DNA of 64,000 nt. Source: Fistularia commersonii (Eukaryota > Chordata > Actinopteri > Syngnathiformes > Fistulariidae). The notes below the pieces were generated by a model that was not told the DNA's origin, ran no database searches, and saw only the letters and a program-made list of their open reading frames with translations. The stretch lies in NCBI GenBank assembly GCA_037954325.1, contig JBBMNZ010000003.1:6399965-6463964 (forward strand), given 5' to 3'. Both the position numbers and the translations under genes were made by a program. Below, one piece after another: positions 1 through 14,680 of the stretch. The stretch's first letter is position 1, and each line of letters begins with the position of its first letter.

Positions 1-3000
1 CGGCGCTACCCAGACACCCCATGATACGGCTCTTCAGCTTCGTTTTGCAGTTCAAAATCATTCATTTGCCAGTTTCTTCCAACCCTCAGGAGTTCAGACT
101 GCGGACATTCCGAGTTACTCAATATTTCTTTGTATTTCTTTTGTAGTACATCATATGCATCTTCCCATACATATTTGTCATGTCTATATCAATTTGCATA
201 GATTAAATATATTGCTTGTTAGCTGGGTGTACTTTAAATGAAGCTCCCAAAATACTCAACAAACTGCAGATAAAGAGTTTCCTGAATAAGTCATGAATGT
301 CATTGCTGGTGGATGTTCTTAAAGGATCTGCTAACGCATTCACCAACCATTAATTTTGATAATTGTTGGTTATTGAGTGTAAATCTAGATGTTTATTTAC
401 AGTAAGTTACAGCTTTCTGAACTCCTCTGAACTCAATAACTTTCCTGTTTTTACTTTGTTTAGCTGTTCCCTTCAGCAAATCACACTGGAAGAGGGGGTT
501 AATAAATTTCCTTATTAATTACATGATTATATGCATTCACATGCTTTCTAAAGGATGCCATTGCAAATTTTAGAACATCCAGACAAAACCGGAAGAAAAT
601 ACAGACCTTTTGGCATCAATTGCCGTTTTTTTTGTTTGTTTTTTTTGAGTTTTTTGCTCAAAGACAAGTTATGACTTAACTTGGCTTAATCACTGCTAAG
701 TGATGATAGCAAAGCTAAGCAAATTTGTCTAAAAATCACTAAATATTTGTTGGTTAATCTCCGTAATCCATCTCTTCCCCGTCCATCGTGAGGCACTTTT
801 TTCCAGCGGTTTCACCAAGGCATTCAGTCAGTTGCATAACACGATCCGTCTTCAATGCACGGCTTGGTCACTTTACAACCCGGTTGCAACACTGACATCC
901 TCATTAAGTCATGGGAAGTTGGCCCGCTGCCCCAGGACTCATATGATTTCTATGAAAATCAAAGTGTTTTACACACAGAAGCCAGGGCAATGAAAGCAGC
1001 GGCACCGCTGTTTGACTCAGAGGCTTCTCCCTTTAGGCACACTGCACATTTCTGCTTCGACTTATGTGACTCAGATTTATTGTTGTGAAAGAATCATTTG
1101 GAAGTCACGCAGTGAGAACTCTCTATAATTAACCCGGCGCAATCAGGTTGTAAGTCATTCTGTAGCGCTCGCTGTTTCACTATAGGGAAAATAGTTCCAT
1201 ATGTTTCGGTGTTTTTACATAAGGCCCCTTTTTTTGAGACGAGCTTAGGATCCAAAATCGGCGGATCCCACATGTTTAAATCGGTCCAGAATACCTTGAA
1301 ATTTACTCTAACAAAGAACTAGTATTCTTTACAGAGTGTTTTTAAGGAGCCCACATTGTGCCCACGAGGATCTGCTGCTTACCACAAAAAAAAAACATTT
1401 TTGGTTGTTTTTTTTCTTTGCAAATGAAAAAATATTCTTCAGGAGATCTAATATGGAGGTAATTTAAACCAAATAATGCAAATTCGGAAAACTCGCTCAT
1501 GTGCTTTTGTTGATGTTAACATCCTCCATCCTCGTGAGGCTCCTGGTTTTGGAGATGATTTCCCGGAGATGGTTCTGGGTCATCAACCCGGGGAAGAAAA
1601 AGTTTTTCTGGCAAGACCGTCTGTCATTCAACACTGACTCTGATGGCTAGCCGTCTCCAGAAAGTCTTGATACAATCAATCAATTATACCATATTATATC
1701 AGAATTCCTTTTGGAAAATAATTGAAAACATATCCAGAGATGGACCGTATTGACACGGGGGGAGGAGGTGGAGGGCTGAACGTCTGCGCTTAAGTAAAAG
1801 TATAGTTTCTTTGTGACAGAGTGCATTCGGTGAACGTATTAAGTTCTCAACACGTAATTTCGTCAAAGTCGGTTGGATCCCTCAAAAAGTACACAAAGTG
1901 CAAGTGCATCAGATCCAAGGCAGGACTGGGAGCTGTTTTTTAAACACAGCTTTGCTTCCATTATTGATGAAAAGTGATTCCAGACAATTTGTCTCAAGCA
2001 GACTGTTGCTATGAACCTAAACTTCTTTATTTACACAAATAAGCAAAAAGCGCCTCGCGTAACTGTTGAAATCAGCACCGAGAGGAAAAAGCGGTGTCAC
2101 TGAAGGTGAATAATAATACCATGTGCGAGGAAAGATTATTTTGGCAACAGAAGCGTTTATCCGCATTTTTCTCGTATTTGTAAAAGGTATGAAATTGATA
2201 TTTACATCATAGTTTGTATGATTCTTTTCAGGCGTTACATAATACGAGAACCATCGATTCTTCCCCGGCTTATCGTTTTGCTACTTTTCATGAAGATCAA
2301 GTGTATGATAATTCCCGTGTGTTTTTTTTTTTTTTTTGTGACAACCGGATTATCTCTTTCAAGGATTCCCGAATGTCTTCCGCCTCCTTGCGTTGCGTCT
2401 CCGGCTCGGCCCACGTCGTCCTCGCCAGCAGACAGCGCCCCACCTGCCTGCTCCCTCTGCACTCACCTGGTTTCCCGGGCCTCGCCTCCAGCTATCACCT
2501 CATCACTCCCATCCCACCATGCGAGCACAGGGTAAGAAAGTACACTTATGTAATAGTGATGCACGAGCAACTTTCCAGTGCCGAACTTTGTTTTTGTCTT
2601 TTTCAGGTTTGCGCTGTTCTTTCAGGCGAAACGTCTCAACGAGTAGCGGAAAATGGATGGATGGATCGCAACCTGCGGTGAACTTTAGCAAACAAGGTCA
2701 GTTTTTGCTTCTTTGATGCATTTATAGGTAGCCTCTGTAAAAGATGTGACTTTATGTACAAGGCAGAGTCACCTCAACAACCTTAAATATGGTTCAAAAT
2801 ATTAGTTCCTTAAGTCCAACAACCAGCCAGGCCCCGGTCAAGTAGACGGGATTTATTTTTCCATCTCGGCTTCATGTAGTCATTTAGGCTGATAGAAATA
2901 TTTGCTGATAGGCTAACGCCGAGCCTCGCCAAGACATTTGAAAACACAGTTTAATTTCTCAGCGCGTGCCAGGCCTGGTGACTCACCAGCGTGGCTCGGG

Positions 3001-4866
3001 TTGTGGAAGGGATTTTGGCTCCTGATGATACTCTGATGCCGCATCCCACTTTCATTGTGCAGCTGTTTGGCAACCGCTTGTCTCGTGTCAAATGTCCTGC
3101 ATTGTGCGACTGTCTAATAGCGCTCCTTTTTACTTGTTTATGGTTGATTTATGGAAGATATTTTGGCTACCGTGAAACTATAAAGTTCATCTATCTGTCT
3201 GTGCGGAGTGTTTTTCTTAGCACAACTTACTGATTTAAGGTGTGATATGGAATTTAATTTCTGAGTTTTTCTCTCTTATGTGCTAAATTGCAGCACCTCA
3301 ATGTATACCCTTTAAAGTGCTACTTCATGTGGATTCCAGTTAGCAGGATAGCGGGCTCATTGTCCATCCGTTGTAGCATTTCAAGCTCCAAATAAAGGGA
3401 GTTCACACTGTTGGAAGCATCAACACCAGAGCGCGGCGAAAAAACTTACAATGGCTGTGTAACATCACTGTCTGTCAGTTATTGTTTGCGGTGCCTGGAC
3501 ACAGTCAGCACAGCGGCTCTGAACCGCTAGTGACGCTCTATTTTGATGAGTCTGGTTGCTGATTTACATTCTGTGTCACCCGGCAGTTGCCAGAACTGCT
3601 CCTCTAATGGACACGCTACGAGTAAACAGAACTTTATTGACGTTAGCGAATGGGAATCTGAATTGATGACGGCACTATATTTAGTCAGAGTATTTAGCTA
3701 AATCGCACAAGAATTACCCTGATGTTCAACATGTCGGGTTTTTCCTCAAAGACCAAGCAAAATAATCTGAGAAGAACAAAAGTCCATTGGTAACCTGGGT
3801 AGAGTAGTCTTCTAGAGTCTGAAAAGTGGAAAGTTTGGACAAATGAATGTTTGAATTCTGTTCATCACTGTGGTCCATTCCAACTGGGTCCTTTTGTCGT
3901 GGTGGACTAATTACATTTTTGGGTACAGCGGCGTAACCCAAAACCGGTCCTGAGCATTATTCACTGACAAAAATGTCTTCATTGTTTTTTTTGTTTTGGG
4001 AAATAGTAGATTGTGGTTGAGCAATGAAAAACAACTTGGTTAAGGTCGGGGAAACATCTATAAGAGTTCGAAAATCCAAACTTAATATTCGGATAATGTC
4101 AGGGAAACGACACGGTTTGCATTTCTTTGTTTGGTCAAACTCATTGCTTCGTATCTTGGTATATTCACATGTGGTTTCACAGTTTGGCATCGGTCGGCCC
4201 CAACCTGCCCACCAATGAGGACTCGCTGACGAACCTCGGCCGGTCGTGGAGACACTTAACCGAGGAATTTGTGAGGGTTTTATTGGTCACGTTACATTTT
4301 TCTTTTCCGGCCACACTTGCATCTTTGAGGTTATGTGGCCTATTTGAGTGGATCACATTTTCTTGGCCATTTCTCCTCATCTGAGCAACTACTGTCCTTT
4401 CAGGCTGTGTCCCTCCCACCCTACCCAGAAGGTACTTTAGTTCTTGCTGATGTGTTCACACACATTAACACCGACCATCTCCCTTTTCCGGACTTTCCTT
4501 CCCATTTCTTTGTTTCTCTGTTGTTCATAGATCTCATAATCAGGATGTTTTTTATTTCCTATTTTTGCCTTTGTTTACCTCGGTTGATTTTTCACTTGTT
4601 GCCCAACCAATGCTGATTTGACCACTAGTCTTCAGTCCTTGTTTGTGTCCATTCAAAACTATGGCAGAGATATTTTGGTGTGATCTAAAATGGTGAACAT
4701 ATGGAAATTAACTCGGTAAGTTGAGGGACTTTCAAATCAGCGCATAACCCTCACTGGTTACAGAGTCGTTTTTGATAAAGGACCCCTAAAATAAGGGCCC
4801 AAGAATATGCTATTATATAAGCAAAAAAGATTAAATCTCTGTTGTCATGAATAGCAGTGGGTGTAT

Positions 4867-4911
<45 letters not shown>

Positions 4912-5814
4912 TCCACAAGTCGACACACCTGCTGCTACATGAGGGAATTTCCCCTCGTTATCCCAAACCCGTCATGTTAACAAGATAAATTACAGGTCTT
5001 TGTCACTTACTTTCGTTGAAGTGTTGCAACAAGACTTCTTTCTTTTAACGGTTCAACTGTCAATGTGTGTCATATTTATGAGGTAAATTATTGTTATTTC
5101 TCTTACACACCTGCATTTATAATGCCGTACACCTTTATAAATTAACTTGACATTCACCCACCGTATCCTGTCACTGAGATTGATGTGGCTCGCTGTGCAC
5201 AACCATCCAAACAAGGTTTCATTAAAAGTCAAGCGCAAGCGCTCCACGGGCCGAAAATAAAATTATAATCAGGTTCATGAGGCCGCCTGACGCGGTGAAA
5301 GACACCGACAAATTATATTCAAGCGTAATTCTGCCGAAGTGCCCAGATGTAACACACCGCTGAAAAGCCGTGGCATAAAATGTTACAGACTGTGACATTT
5401 TGAGTGATTATTTATGTATATTCATTTTAACAGTCTCTTTCAATTCTTTCTCCATCCATTCAGGTTTTGCAATTAATTCTTCAACTTATTAAGGGCATTT
5501 ATACGAGTTCCTGCGAATATATGACATTTTAAGTTGTCAGTTTGTAACATTGTTTAAGTTTCCGTAACCTTTAACCTGGTGGACTAAATTGAACAGGAAT
5601 TGAATTTTTAAATCATCCGCGGCACATCTATGCGAATCTGAATCAGCTTAACTTACCAACTATCTTTACACTTACGAAGAATTCTTATAAACGATACAGA
5701 GTGCAATGTCTAAGTGATAACATAATAATCCAATTACTAGGTAAAGTAATGATCTGGTACAGTTGTTATTGTTAGTTCATAACATGGTATAGTAATTGTA
5801 AGGTGCGATGGGGA
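1..5814. other. No gene seen; AT-rich unassigned sequence
   Basis: Read in both directions, it shows only short frames without exon-like structure. It contains perfect octamers at 192-199 and 1476-1483, several T runs and the GT repeat at 4869. Confidence 0.6.
4869..4909. repeat. (GT)n microsatellite
   Basis: About 20 uninterrupted GT units. Confidence 0.95.
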
Positions 5815-6075
5815 TTTATGTGTTTTTAGCTGATGGAAAAAAGCTGTTCCTATGTTTGTTAGTGCTGGCATACAGTGATCTGCAAGGGGGAATAACGTGA
5901 CTGAGCCAATACCAGAAGATCCTGGTTGTGCAAAGGACAGACTGGAAGGTGTAAACTAAATCCGCAGTTCCTGATGAGGGTTCCCTGCTGGGGCCCTTTT
6001 TGATCGCACCATCTGTATCGGATGACCATTTAAGGTCCCGGGAGATGATGCATCCCGTAAACCTGCAGAAAAAGG
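5815..6075 (-). mobile_element. Remnant of CR1/jockey-type LINE reverse transcriptase (C-terminal part)
   Basis: The plus strand reads like the reverse complement of a repeat common in fish genomes: AAAAAAGCTGTTCC...GTGATCTGCAAG, then GTGCAAAGGACAGACTGGA, a CTGCTGGGGCCCTTTTTGA box and GGTCCCGGGAGATG. On the minus strand this corresponds to the downstream part of the LINE polymerase ORF, heavily broken. Family assignment is from memory of such repeats. Confidence 0.5.
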
Positions 6076-7544
6076 GCTGTCATTGAAAAGATATTCCTAG
6101 AAGGAATGATACAACTCAACCCGGTGTACGGCAACGCAAATTTTATTTTTTACTTTTAAAATTCAAAATTCCTCTCGTTTCAAATGTACCTTTCATTAAC
6201 TAACATGCTCAAAAGCTTTGAAAAGATACCCTGAGACATGCAAAGTTTTTCAGTAACAATATGATAATACTTTTTTTTTTTTTTTCCTTATTCGTGTTTT
6301 TCATCAGAAACACCAGCTTGGGGGGACGCAACTCATGGAAATATTACAGGGTTTTTAATTTTCCCTCAAAATATTTTAAAATTTACAGGTGTGTCACAGA
6401 GATGTGCATGTGACTGTATTTTCAATCTTTTCAATTTGCATATTTAAAAAAATCTGTCGCGTAATGGTTTAAGCTGTGGAGTTTTTCCTTGTTCTCCCCG
6501 GGTTATCGGGCTTCCTCTCGCAAAAAACAAACCCGTGTGGTCAAGTGTTTCACGCCTTTCAATGTTCTATTATTTAATCCTTTTCTTTATATTTTGTTGA
6601 AAACTCAACTCTTGACGTCGAGTTTTGAAATACTTTTTAGTCTTTGTTTTTTTTTTTTTCCCCATTCCCTCGTCTGCAGTCTCTCTGTCATGACGCTTGT
6701 GATTTTGATTTATTTTTTTCTCCAGAAAAACACCATCAAATGCGCTCATTTTTCTTCTTCCTTTTCTTAATTAACCATGATTCAAGAAGGCGAGCGGGTC
6801 AGTCGTTTCATCGCCGGGCACTGGTTTTTTTTGAATACACACTTCCTGTTACCATGGGTTATTGGATTAGTAGTTTTATACAAATAGTTATTCATTTTAC
6901 AGAAGTTGCAAGGTATACTGATACAGTTTTTATTTCAAATTCAATTAAGAAGAATAAGTTTATGGTTGGCCAAGGCACTTGCCTTAACATTTTGGAGAGG
7001 AAGACTTTGCTAGGTGAGGTTACTGGCATGCAACTAAGCACATGAGCATAAATCATGTATTCAGCCATGTCCTTGCGTGACAAAAGGAAAAGAAATCAAT
7101 TTATTTTCTCTTTCTGGCAAGGTTCCCCGGTCGAGTAGAATTCTAAAGGTGCTCAACATTTCAATAAATAATCCGGTAACTGAAGCAGGGTGTTGATCAT
7201 TTTACTTTGCCAAGAGCCGTGTCTCCGGGTGCAGAAATAAGTTTTGGGGCTAAAATAAAAGGGCCAATATAAAGGAAATGAAAAATTCCATTCAATCAAG
7301 GATCTGTGATGGCGAGAAAACTAAGTTTACAAGGGTGTGAGTAAATACATTGAGTTACTAAAGCTACAAAATGAATGCTTTCGGCTGCATTTCATTTAAT
7401 CTGTCATACCATTTTAAGCTGTTCAATGAAATGTAAATTCCATTATTATTATTTTCCTCGGCGAGTCCAAACACATCAAAATACTCATGATTGCCCGGTA
7501 AAAATGCAGACAAATGGGCGAAATGAAATGAAGAAACAATTCAC

Positions 7545-7640
7545 TCATACATTCATTCATTTTCTGTACCACTTAACTCACAGTCAGTGCTGCAGGGTTA
7601 AGCAGTCGATGGCAACGCCAGATCCAACTATTCAGTAATA
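7545..7640 (-). mobile_element. SINE tail fragment, reverse strand
   Basis: CATTCATTCATTTTCTGTACC then ACTTAAC...GTCAGTGCTGCAGGGTT is the reverse complement of the SINE tail (GGTACAGAAAATGAATG). It faces the plus-strand fragment at 7690. Confidence 0.5.
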
Positions 7641-7689
7641 CGTTGGAAATCTAAATATGTGGAATTATTGGTTTCAAAGCTGGCACGGT

Positions 7690-7934
7690 GTCACAGTGAA
7701 TGGTTGTTCCACTCTATATGACATGTGAAGGAATGAGGGAGTAAGTTGTTGTTTGTCCGTAGATGACGTGGGAATGAGAGGTTGAATGATTGTATGTGTC
7801 TATATGATGTGTGAATGAATGAGGGACGGACCTGTTGTGTTTTAATGTGCTCTATCTGCCTCTCGACAGCTGGGATGGGCTCGAGATAGATTATAGATCA
7901 TGAATAAATGAATGAATGAATGAATGAATGAATG
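7690..7934 (+). mobile_element. SINE tail fragment with (AATG)n end
   Basis: Repeated GTGAATG...TGTCTATATGATGTGTG segments, AGCTGGGATGGGCTCGAG and a TGAATGAATGAATG run (about 7904-7934) match the tail of the same SINE. It forms an inverted pair with 7545-7640. Confidence 0.5.
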
Positions 7935-10900
7935 ATCGATTATTTCCTCTCTACATGGATGTTTTTTTTTTTACTTTAAAGTACCCCTAAATTAAGCATT
8001 ATGTTGAGGATCGGTAATTTCACGTCCTTTGATTTGATTTGATATTCAATTGAGTACCTCTGCACACTTCTTCTATAGTTTGATTTCGTTATACATGCTC
8101 CAATGAGGCAACGTATTACCCAGAATTGCCCAAAAGCAGGTTTGTTGAGTTTTTCATTGTCATTTAGCGGTGACTCCGCGGTCCTGTCCAATTCCCTCAA
8201 CCATTTCTGGTATCGCGCTCACCGTTTTGACGTGCGCACAGAAGGAGCTCGGGAGCAAAACACCATCCTGACAATGTAGACGTAGCCAAACCTACTCCAC
8301 TCGCTGTCACCGTGTTCCCAGATGTGTGCAATTATTTCGGTGAACGGGATCCAAGAGTGGGATCCAAGTTGTAATGAAGTGGAATTATCTTTTCATATCA
8401 TGAAAATACACCGAACGCAAAATATAAACACTTCTATTTTTGCAGCCATTTTCAATTTTGCTCAATTTATCCTCGCGCGCCCGCCGATCGAATTTCTCAC
8501 GAATTTTTGTCGGCAAAAGTGTTCAAATCAGTGTCGGCTAGCGTCTCGCCGTTGCCAAGATAATCCATCTCCTGCGCAGGTGCAGAATAACTGTTGATTA
8601 AAACTACACAGTTACTCCCCACGATAGGGTCGATATAAGGTAACCTCAAGTTCTCCAGATGTGTCACATCACGGTGCCACAGACGTCACAAATAAACAGT
8701 GAGAAGCCATCTGGCACACCGAGAGCTGGCACGTCAAGTCCAAAAACTGGCGCCTGAGTTGTAAATGTTCCATTTTTTCAACAATAAGTCTGATGGGGGG
8801 GATGGGTTTGGAACCGACATATTTTGGCGCCCGGATCACCGGAGCCGATTCCAGCAGGTTGGCACGGCGGCGTTGACCCCGGGCCCAGCGGAGAATGTGT
8901 CACAATGCCGGTTTCGGGATAATAACATCCATCTCGCGTGCAACTGCTGCTGATGACCAGCTGCAAGCGCGGGGGATGAAGTGAACGACCGGAGCTTATG
9001 AACAGATCATTTAACAGTTGCCTGAATCAACAAATTCGAGCGGACGATTAAGAAATGTGTGGCGTGTCGCGGTGACGCAGACGTGGGCCGGCGGATCACG
9101 CGGGGATCGCTTTCCAGAAGCTGCACGGAAAATTCGTGACAAAAGTGGACCATTGAAAGTTGAAAGTGACATTGAGTTAACTCAACAAGGGATGCAGATC
9201 CTCATCCCGATATCCAGTAATAAGCCTTTCCTGGGATGATCCGCCAGATATATTCACAAGAGATGATTCCACAGGATAAGATTGGAGAGCGATCGGGAAT
9301 TAAAGTTTCTCCCATTTGGAAGGAGCCTTGTTTTTTTGATAAAAATCAAAAGCCACCCTCTATCTTCACATCAACTGGGAGCTGTTTTTTTTTTCCCCGT
9401 CATTGCGTCCTCCAAGCTCATGAGACGGCGGACGTAAGACAGGAGTTCTGTCATTTTCACGACAAACAGTAGCCCTCCCAGCTTCTGGGATCACTTGAGG
9501 TGAAGATACTGAAGTTCACGATTTTTCATGACCAATAACCATCCAAACTAATAACCTGCAAAGCAAATAAATGATTGTTACTAGCACTGTATCCATAGTG
9601 GACTGATTTACGTGAGCAGCGTCGTGGGAGATATCTCCATCGATCGCAAATGATGTCCATTTCCCCCACAAAATTCTGAGCTCCTCCTTTATGTTTTTTC
9701 CAGATTCTTTCTATCTTCTGACCGTCTGATCGTGTATGAGTTTCCCTGCAAATTGTTTGGATAGTTCTTTTTCGGACACATACCATCGGCGGGGTCCCGA
9801 GGAGCCGCATTCATATTTCCAATAGTGCTCGGTTCAACGCTGGCTCCCACCCCGCTCTGCATATTTTCTCATGCATCAGCATTCACCGCTGTAAACAGCC
9901 CCAATTCCCATGTCTATTTGATTTATGTGGTGTCTGACCTGTCAAGCATTCGCTTTTTATGGATCCGTGCTCTTTGTCTGTTTACTGATGCGAAGTCGAT
10001 TTGTGTGGCTGCTTGTCCTCTAAGATCATCCCACTTCGTTTCTTGTATGGTGGTAATTCAACATTTTCCGTGACCCGCAATAATGACAAATATATTACCG
10101 TGTACCATATATATATATCATGTTTGTCTATTTTGATCAATCCACTCTTGGACTGACTTTCTGGCCAGCCGGTTTGTTACAAAGCCCAAAGACAACATCT
10201 GGAAAGGGGCGGGCTCTTAGGAATTCCTGGCGCCTGATTGGACGGAGCGCCTGTCAAACGTGAAGCCTCATAGAAGAGCAGTGGAGTCCAGACAGAAACA
10301 GATTATAGCCTGGAAGTCGTGCAGTTTGCATGACCCATGTTCCAAAAGTGTGAAGCGTGTCTTTACACAAATTATTTTGCAGCGCTAACACTTTAATAAC
10401 CATTGACATATTTCGATCTTGGTAAAATTCAGTGAATTCTGCAGCGCTTGGGGTTGGAACTGCCGGCCCACTGTGTTTCCCCAAGGAGTTTTACCAGGTT
10501 TGGAGTCAAAGGAGGAGACTCGAGGCTTGTTCTGACACTCCAGTAACTTCAGCTTTCCTTTTAGATCAGTAAATAAGAAAGGAAAAAGTCGCCAGGGCTA
10601 CGTATTTGGTTCTGAAGCAGTTGTTCAAATCTCTGGTCTCTCCTCCATGCCACCCCTGCTCTGAGCTGAGTTTCTCAGTAATCAAATTTTAAATTTGGCA
10701 GGAGGCAAAGAACCCTCTCTTTTTATTGACATCGGTATTTTCAGCTGGATCCCTGGTCCCCTATATTGCCAGAGATATCTTGATATAATTACTTTTTCAA
10801 ACCATCTTAAATTTGGATTGTGGTATTAGGACAGGAATGAACAAGGAAAAGCAGTCAAATGTTCATTCTCACGGATTCCGCGCTGCCAAGGGAACAAAAA

Positions 10901-13900
10901 AAGGGCAGCATATCACCGTTGCTTCCCTCGTTCTGCGATTGAAGGCAATCAGATTTCTCATTTGGATCATCAAAAAGAAAGCGGGTCCCTCGAGGTCAGA
11001 CAGTTTTTCTCTGTAATAATTTCGAGTTTTCTTTCATTACAATCTGATTCTCACACCGAGCTGCAATCACAGTGGGACCAGGGGTTTTCTAGGAATGTTA
11101 ATAAACCACCTCGATCTCGATTATTTCAAAAAGTCCAAAGATATGTCGGTATTGTTCTATTTTATTCAGCAAAGGATCTAGGATGAGGAGTGATTGTGAT
11201 ATCAGTAAAGTGCAAATATTTAAAAAAAAAAATCCTGGTTGACGCTAGCAACGGCCTTATCAACATCTACCTAAGTCAACATTTATAACATGAATTTATA
11301 ACATGAACTTAATTATCTTTAGAAAACATTAATAACATCTGCCAAACTGGCAGAATGCCATTAAGGTACTTTAGAGGTCATTTGTTTCTGTGAGGGGAGA
11401 CCACTTATTATTTATGATTTATGATCATGAATATTAAACTCTCAGTATCTTCTTACCCCCAATTAGGGCTGTCATATCAGCCTCTGCTGCTGGTAATATT
11501 GGATTAAAAAAAAAAAGTGGACTCTCAGGATAGCAAATATTCTCCCATTTTTAACTGTGTGGTGGAAATCTACTTTCTGTGCGGTATGTTTGGGTTGAGT
11601 TAGCTTTTCTTTTTTTCCCTTTTTTTCTTTTGGACAGAACCTCTTGAGCATTTGGAGAGCCGACAAAGGACTCATCGCGTTTTGGCTTTATCAGTCCGGC
11701 GGGGATTTTCTAATTTTCCTGTAGTTTATGCTTTGTCCCTATTTTCTTCTAATGAAGCTGACTCGAGGTATTCAGCTACCTTTGTTATTAAAATTGTTCT
11801 TCTTTTTTGGGGGAGGGGGTAGTGCCTACCCATTTATGGCTTCCTCCAGTCTGTGAATGCCATGTTATTGTTCATTATTATGTGCATTATTCATTATCAT
11901 TAAGCATACTGTTGACTTTTGACAAATTTGGCAGCAATCCATCATTTATAGATTAAAAAAATCCCAAGTATTTGAGCTGCTTACTTGGTCTTATACTCAT
12001 TACAAACATGATAATATATTCACTCATTCTATCATTGGGAGAAAAAGACGGTCGCCGGTCGATCACAGGACCAGATATAGAAACAATATCAGAGTAGCTC
12101 CATGCAGCTGTGAAGAAAACATAAATACTAAAATTGGAACGCAAGATGTCATTTCCCCCGTTAAAAGTAATCACATCTGTACATATACATCCGTGTCTGC
12201 CCGACTCCAAAATAATTTGAGATCGAGGCGTTCGGGGCCAGTAATCAAGTGCAATAATTTGATGACGGTGTGATTTGAAACAGGTGACGTTGCAACGTGA
12301 ATTTAATCAAGATTTTGCACAAAAGCAAAGAGGTCCAGGAAAGTCCTCGTCCTTTTGGAACAAAGATGGAATATCAAGTTCGGCAGCGAACGTGTCAGAA
12401 GATGATTGAAATGTTAAAAAAAAAAAAAATGTCCCTGAAAAAAAAGAAAGAAAAAAAAAAAAAGACAGGAAGGGAATCGAATTCTCCAACCCCTTCGGCA
12501 AATCGTACCGTTACAAAAATATTCGCGGAATCTGCGAGGATTTCAGAATGTAATGGGTAAAAATGGGAGTCTATAAGCTGAACACCAGTAATCTCCAATC
12601 CCTCAGGCCACACTTCATCAAGACCCATTCATCTATTGCTGATGGAACCAAATGGGCTGAGGATTACTTTGGCAAACCTTTGTCAGGCACAACAACACTG
12701 AGTTAGAACTACAGACCCTGCTTTAATACTTTCCAGTGCCAAAAGGAAGCCTAATGTAAAAGGTATTCAGAAGTTCCGTCAACTTATCTGGGCTCGGAGA
12801 CATCTGAGACCATCACGCAGTGGAAATATGGATCCTGGTGAGACGAATCACTGTTTTCTTTTTTTTTTTTTTTTTCGTCGATGACCACACTTGCCATTGG
12901 CGAAGACGTCTTAGGGTTCTGCGATGCGAGGCCGGTGCCAAAAAGTACAAAAGCAGTTTTGGACCGACACCTGTCGCCTTCGGAGCGGTTAACTTTTCCG
13001 GGAACGCCGGTTATATTTGAACGAGGCCGTTCACGACCAAATGGTGCACAGAGCACAAAAGCCTGGCGGAGGAAGACAAGGGTTCTGCTGCCCGCTGTCC
13101 TCACTGGTGCTCGGCTTAGAGCGTGAGACACGTATACAATCCCAAAAACGTTACAAAAAAAAAAACAAAACTAATTGTGCCTTTGAGTTTTAAGACATCA
13201 CTCGGCCGCTTCCATCTCTACATTTCTTTGAAGTGATGTCAGTGAAGAAAACAAGCAGGGAACGTTTAGATCATACGTTATATATTCTTCTGCGTGAAGG
13301 TGGATTTTTGGATACAAATATAATTTCAAAAAAATTAAGCTTCCGTTTTCTATGGGTTCCCATTGTTTTGGCTCATTTACGGTTGTAGAGTTTTTCATAC
13401 TGGCCGGGGAAAAGAATGAGGTGACTATGAAGTCAGTAGGCCTCTAAAAGGGGACGCCGGGAGTCTAAAATTGTCTCCAAGAATGTGTTATTATTGTATC
13501 CTTGGCTTTGCTGCTCTGAAAATTACATTTTTGATCCATTGTTTTCAACTGTTGTCATGGATACTATCTCTGCTGACGTCAACGCCGGTCTCGTCTTCTC
13601 AGAGGTCCCGGAGGTACCGCCGGCATAATTAACCCGACGAAGTCTTTCATGACAAAGCGAGGGGCCTGTTTTTTCACTCTGTAATATCATTTCATTCACG
13701 TCCCGTTAAGCGTTTCCTTGCACAAGCTGCGAGCGATTCAACCTGTTCGCATGTGTGTTGAAAGGAGACTCTTAAGACGACAGATTTGTGACATTAGGCA
13801 CGTGCTGCTCATTTTAAAAGCATGCTTTCACTTTTTCCCTCATTAGCGCACAGCCATTGTCTGGCACAGCTGCGTTTTGTTTCAGTAGAAAGTCGAATTT

Positions 13901-14529
13901 TATATCAGACAATTAGGACCAATATTTGGAGCACATGAGGGATTTCTTTAAATGATGAAGTGATTTCCAACCTACCAACCAACCATCAGAAGAGGGTCTG
14001 GGGAAGTTTTTTCCATTCCTTCATGGCAAAGTCTTTCCATTGCATTTCTGGGAAGTCATGGAAAAGCCGACCTGACAGCAGTGACAGTAAAACGCCTGTG
14101 ACACCTGTGACATTTTCCAGTAGTCCCGGTGTCAGCCAGCACATGCGGCCAATTTGTGAGCGCAACTGGAGGCCAGAACCCGCGTATGAGTTTCAGAGAA
14201 CATGGAGGGACATTTTTCATCATCACATTCTACTGAGAATCAAGAATGGTTTCCCGTATGTGAAATCGATGTGATCGTTTTGATGTTTTCGACCCACCGC
14301 GTGAAAAATCAGACATTCAAATCGGGGTTGAATGTTCAATTCCTTGCCAAAAAAAAAAAAAAAAAAAAAATTCTGAACACAATTTTGTTGCTTTATCATT
14401 GTGACTTTTTTCCAATGATATTGTCAGTTGTCTCATAATGCAGACATAATTAGCTTTAGCGCAGGCCTTTCTGTGTGGAGTATGCATCCCGTCACCTCAC
14501 ACAGTCTGAAATCATGCAGAGAGCCTAAA

Positions 14530-14680
14530 TTTATGATAAAGAGAGTGAATGGTTGTACGTCTCCATATGTGGCCCTGCGTTTGACTGGCGATCAGACGCT
14601 GGTGAAGCCCACCCCTTTCCTGCTGGGAAAGGCTCCAAATGCAGGATTATAGGTATAGATATTGAATGAATTAATACATG
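14530..14680 (+). mobile_element. SINE tail fragment
   Basis: GAGTGAATGGTTGTACGTCTC, CCCTGCGTTTGACTGGCGATC, TCCTGCTGGGAAAGGCTCC and AATGCAGGATTATAGGTATAG appear in SINE-tail order, ending in GAATGAATTAAT. Confidence 0.55.

Noticed and set aside
2214..2716. Overlapping frames of 105-155 codons on both strands
   Set aside because: Low complexity around a T run, no homology recognised, no consistent splice sites.
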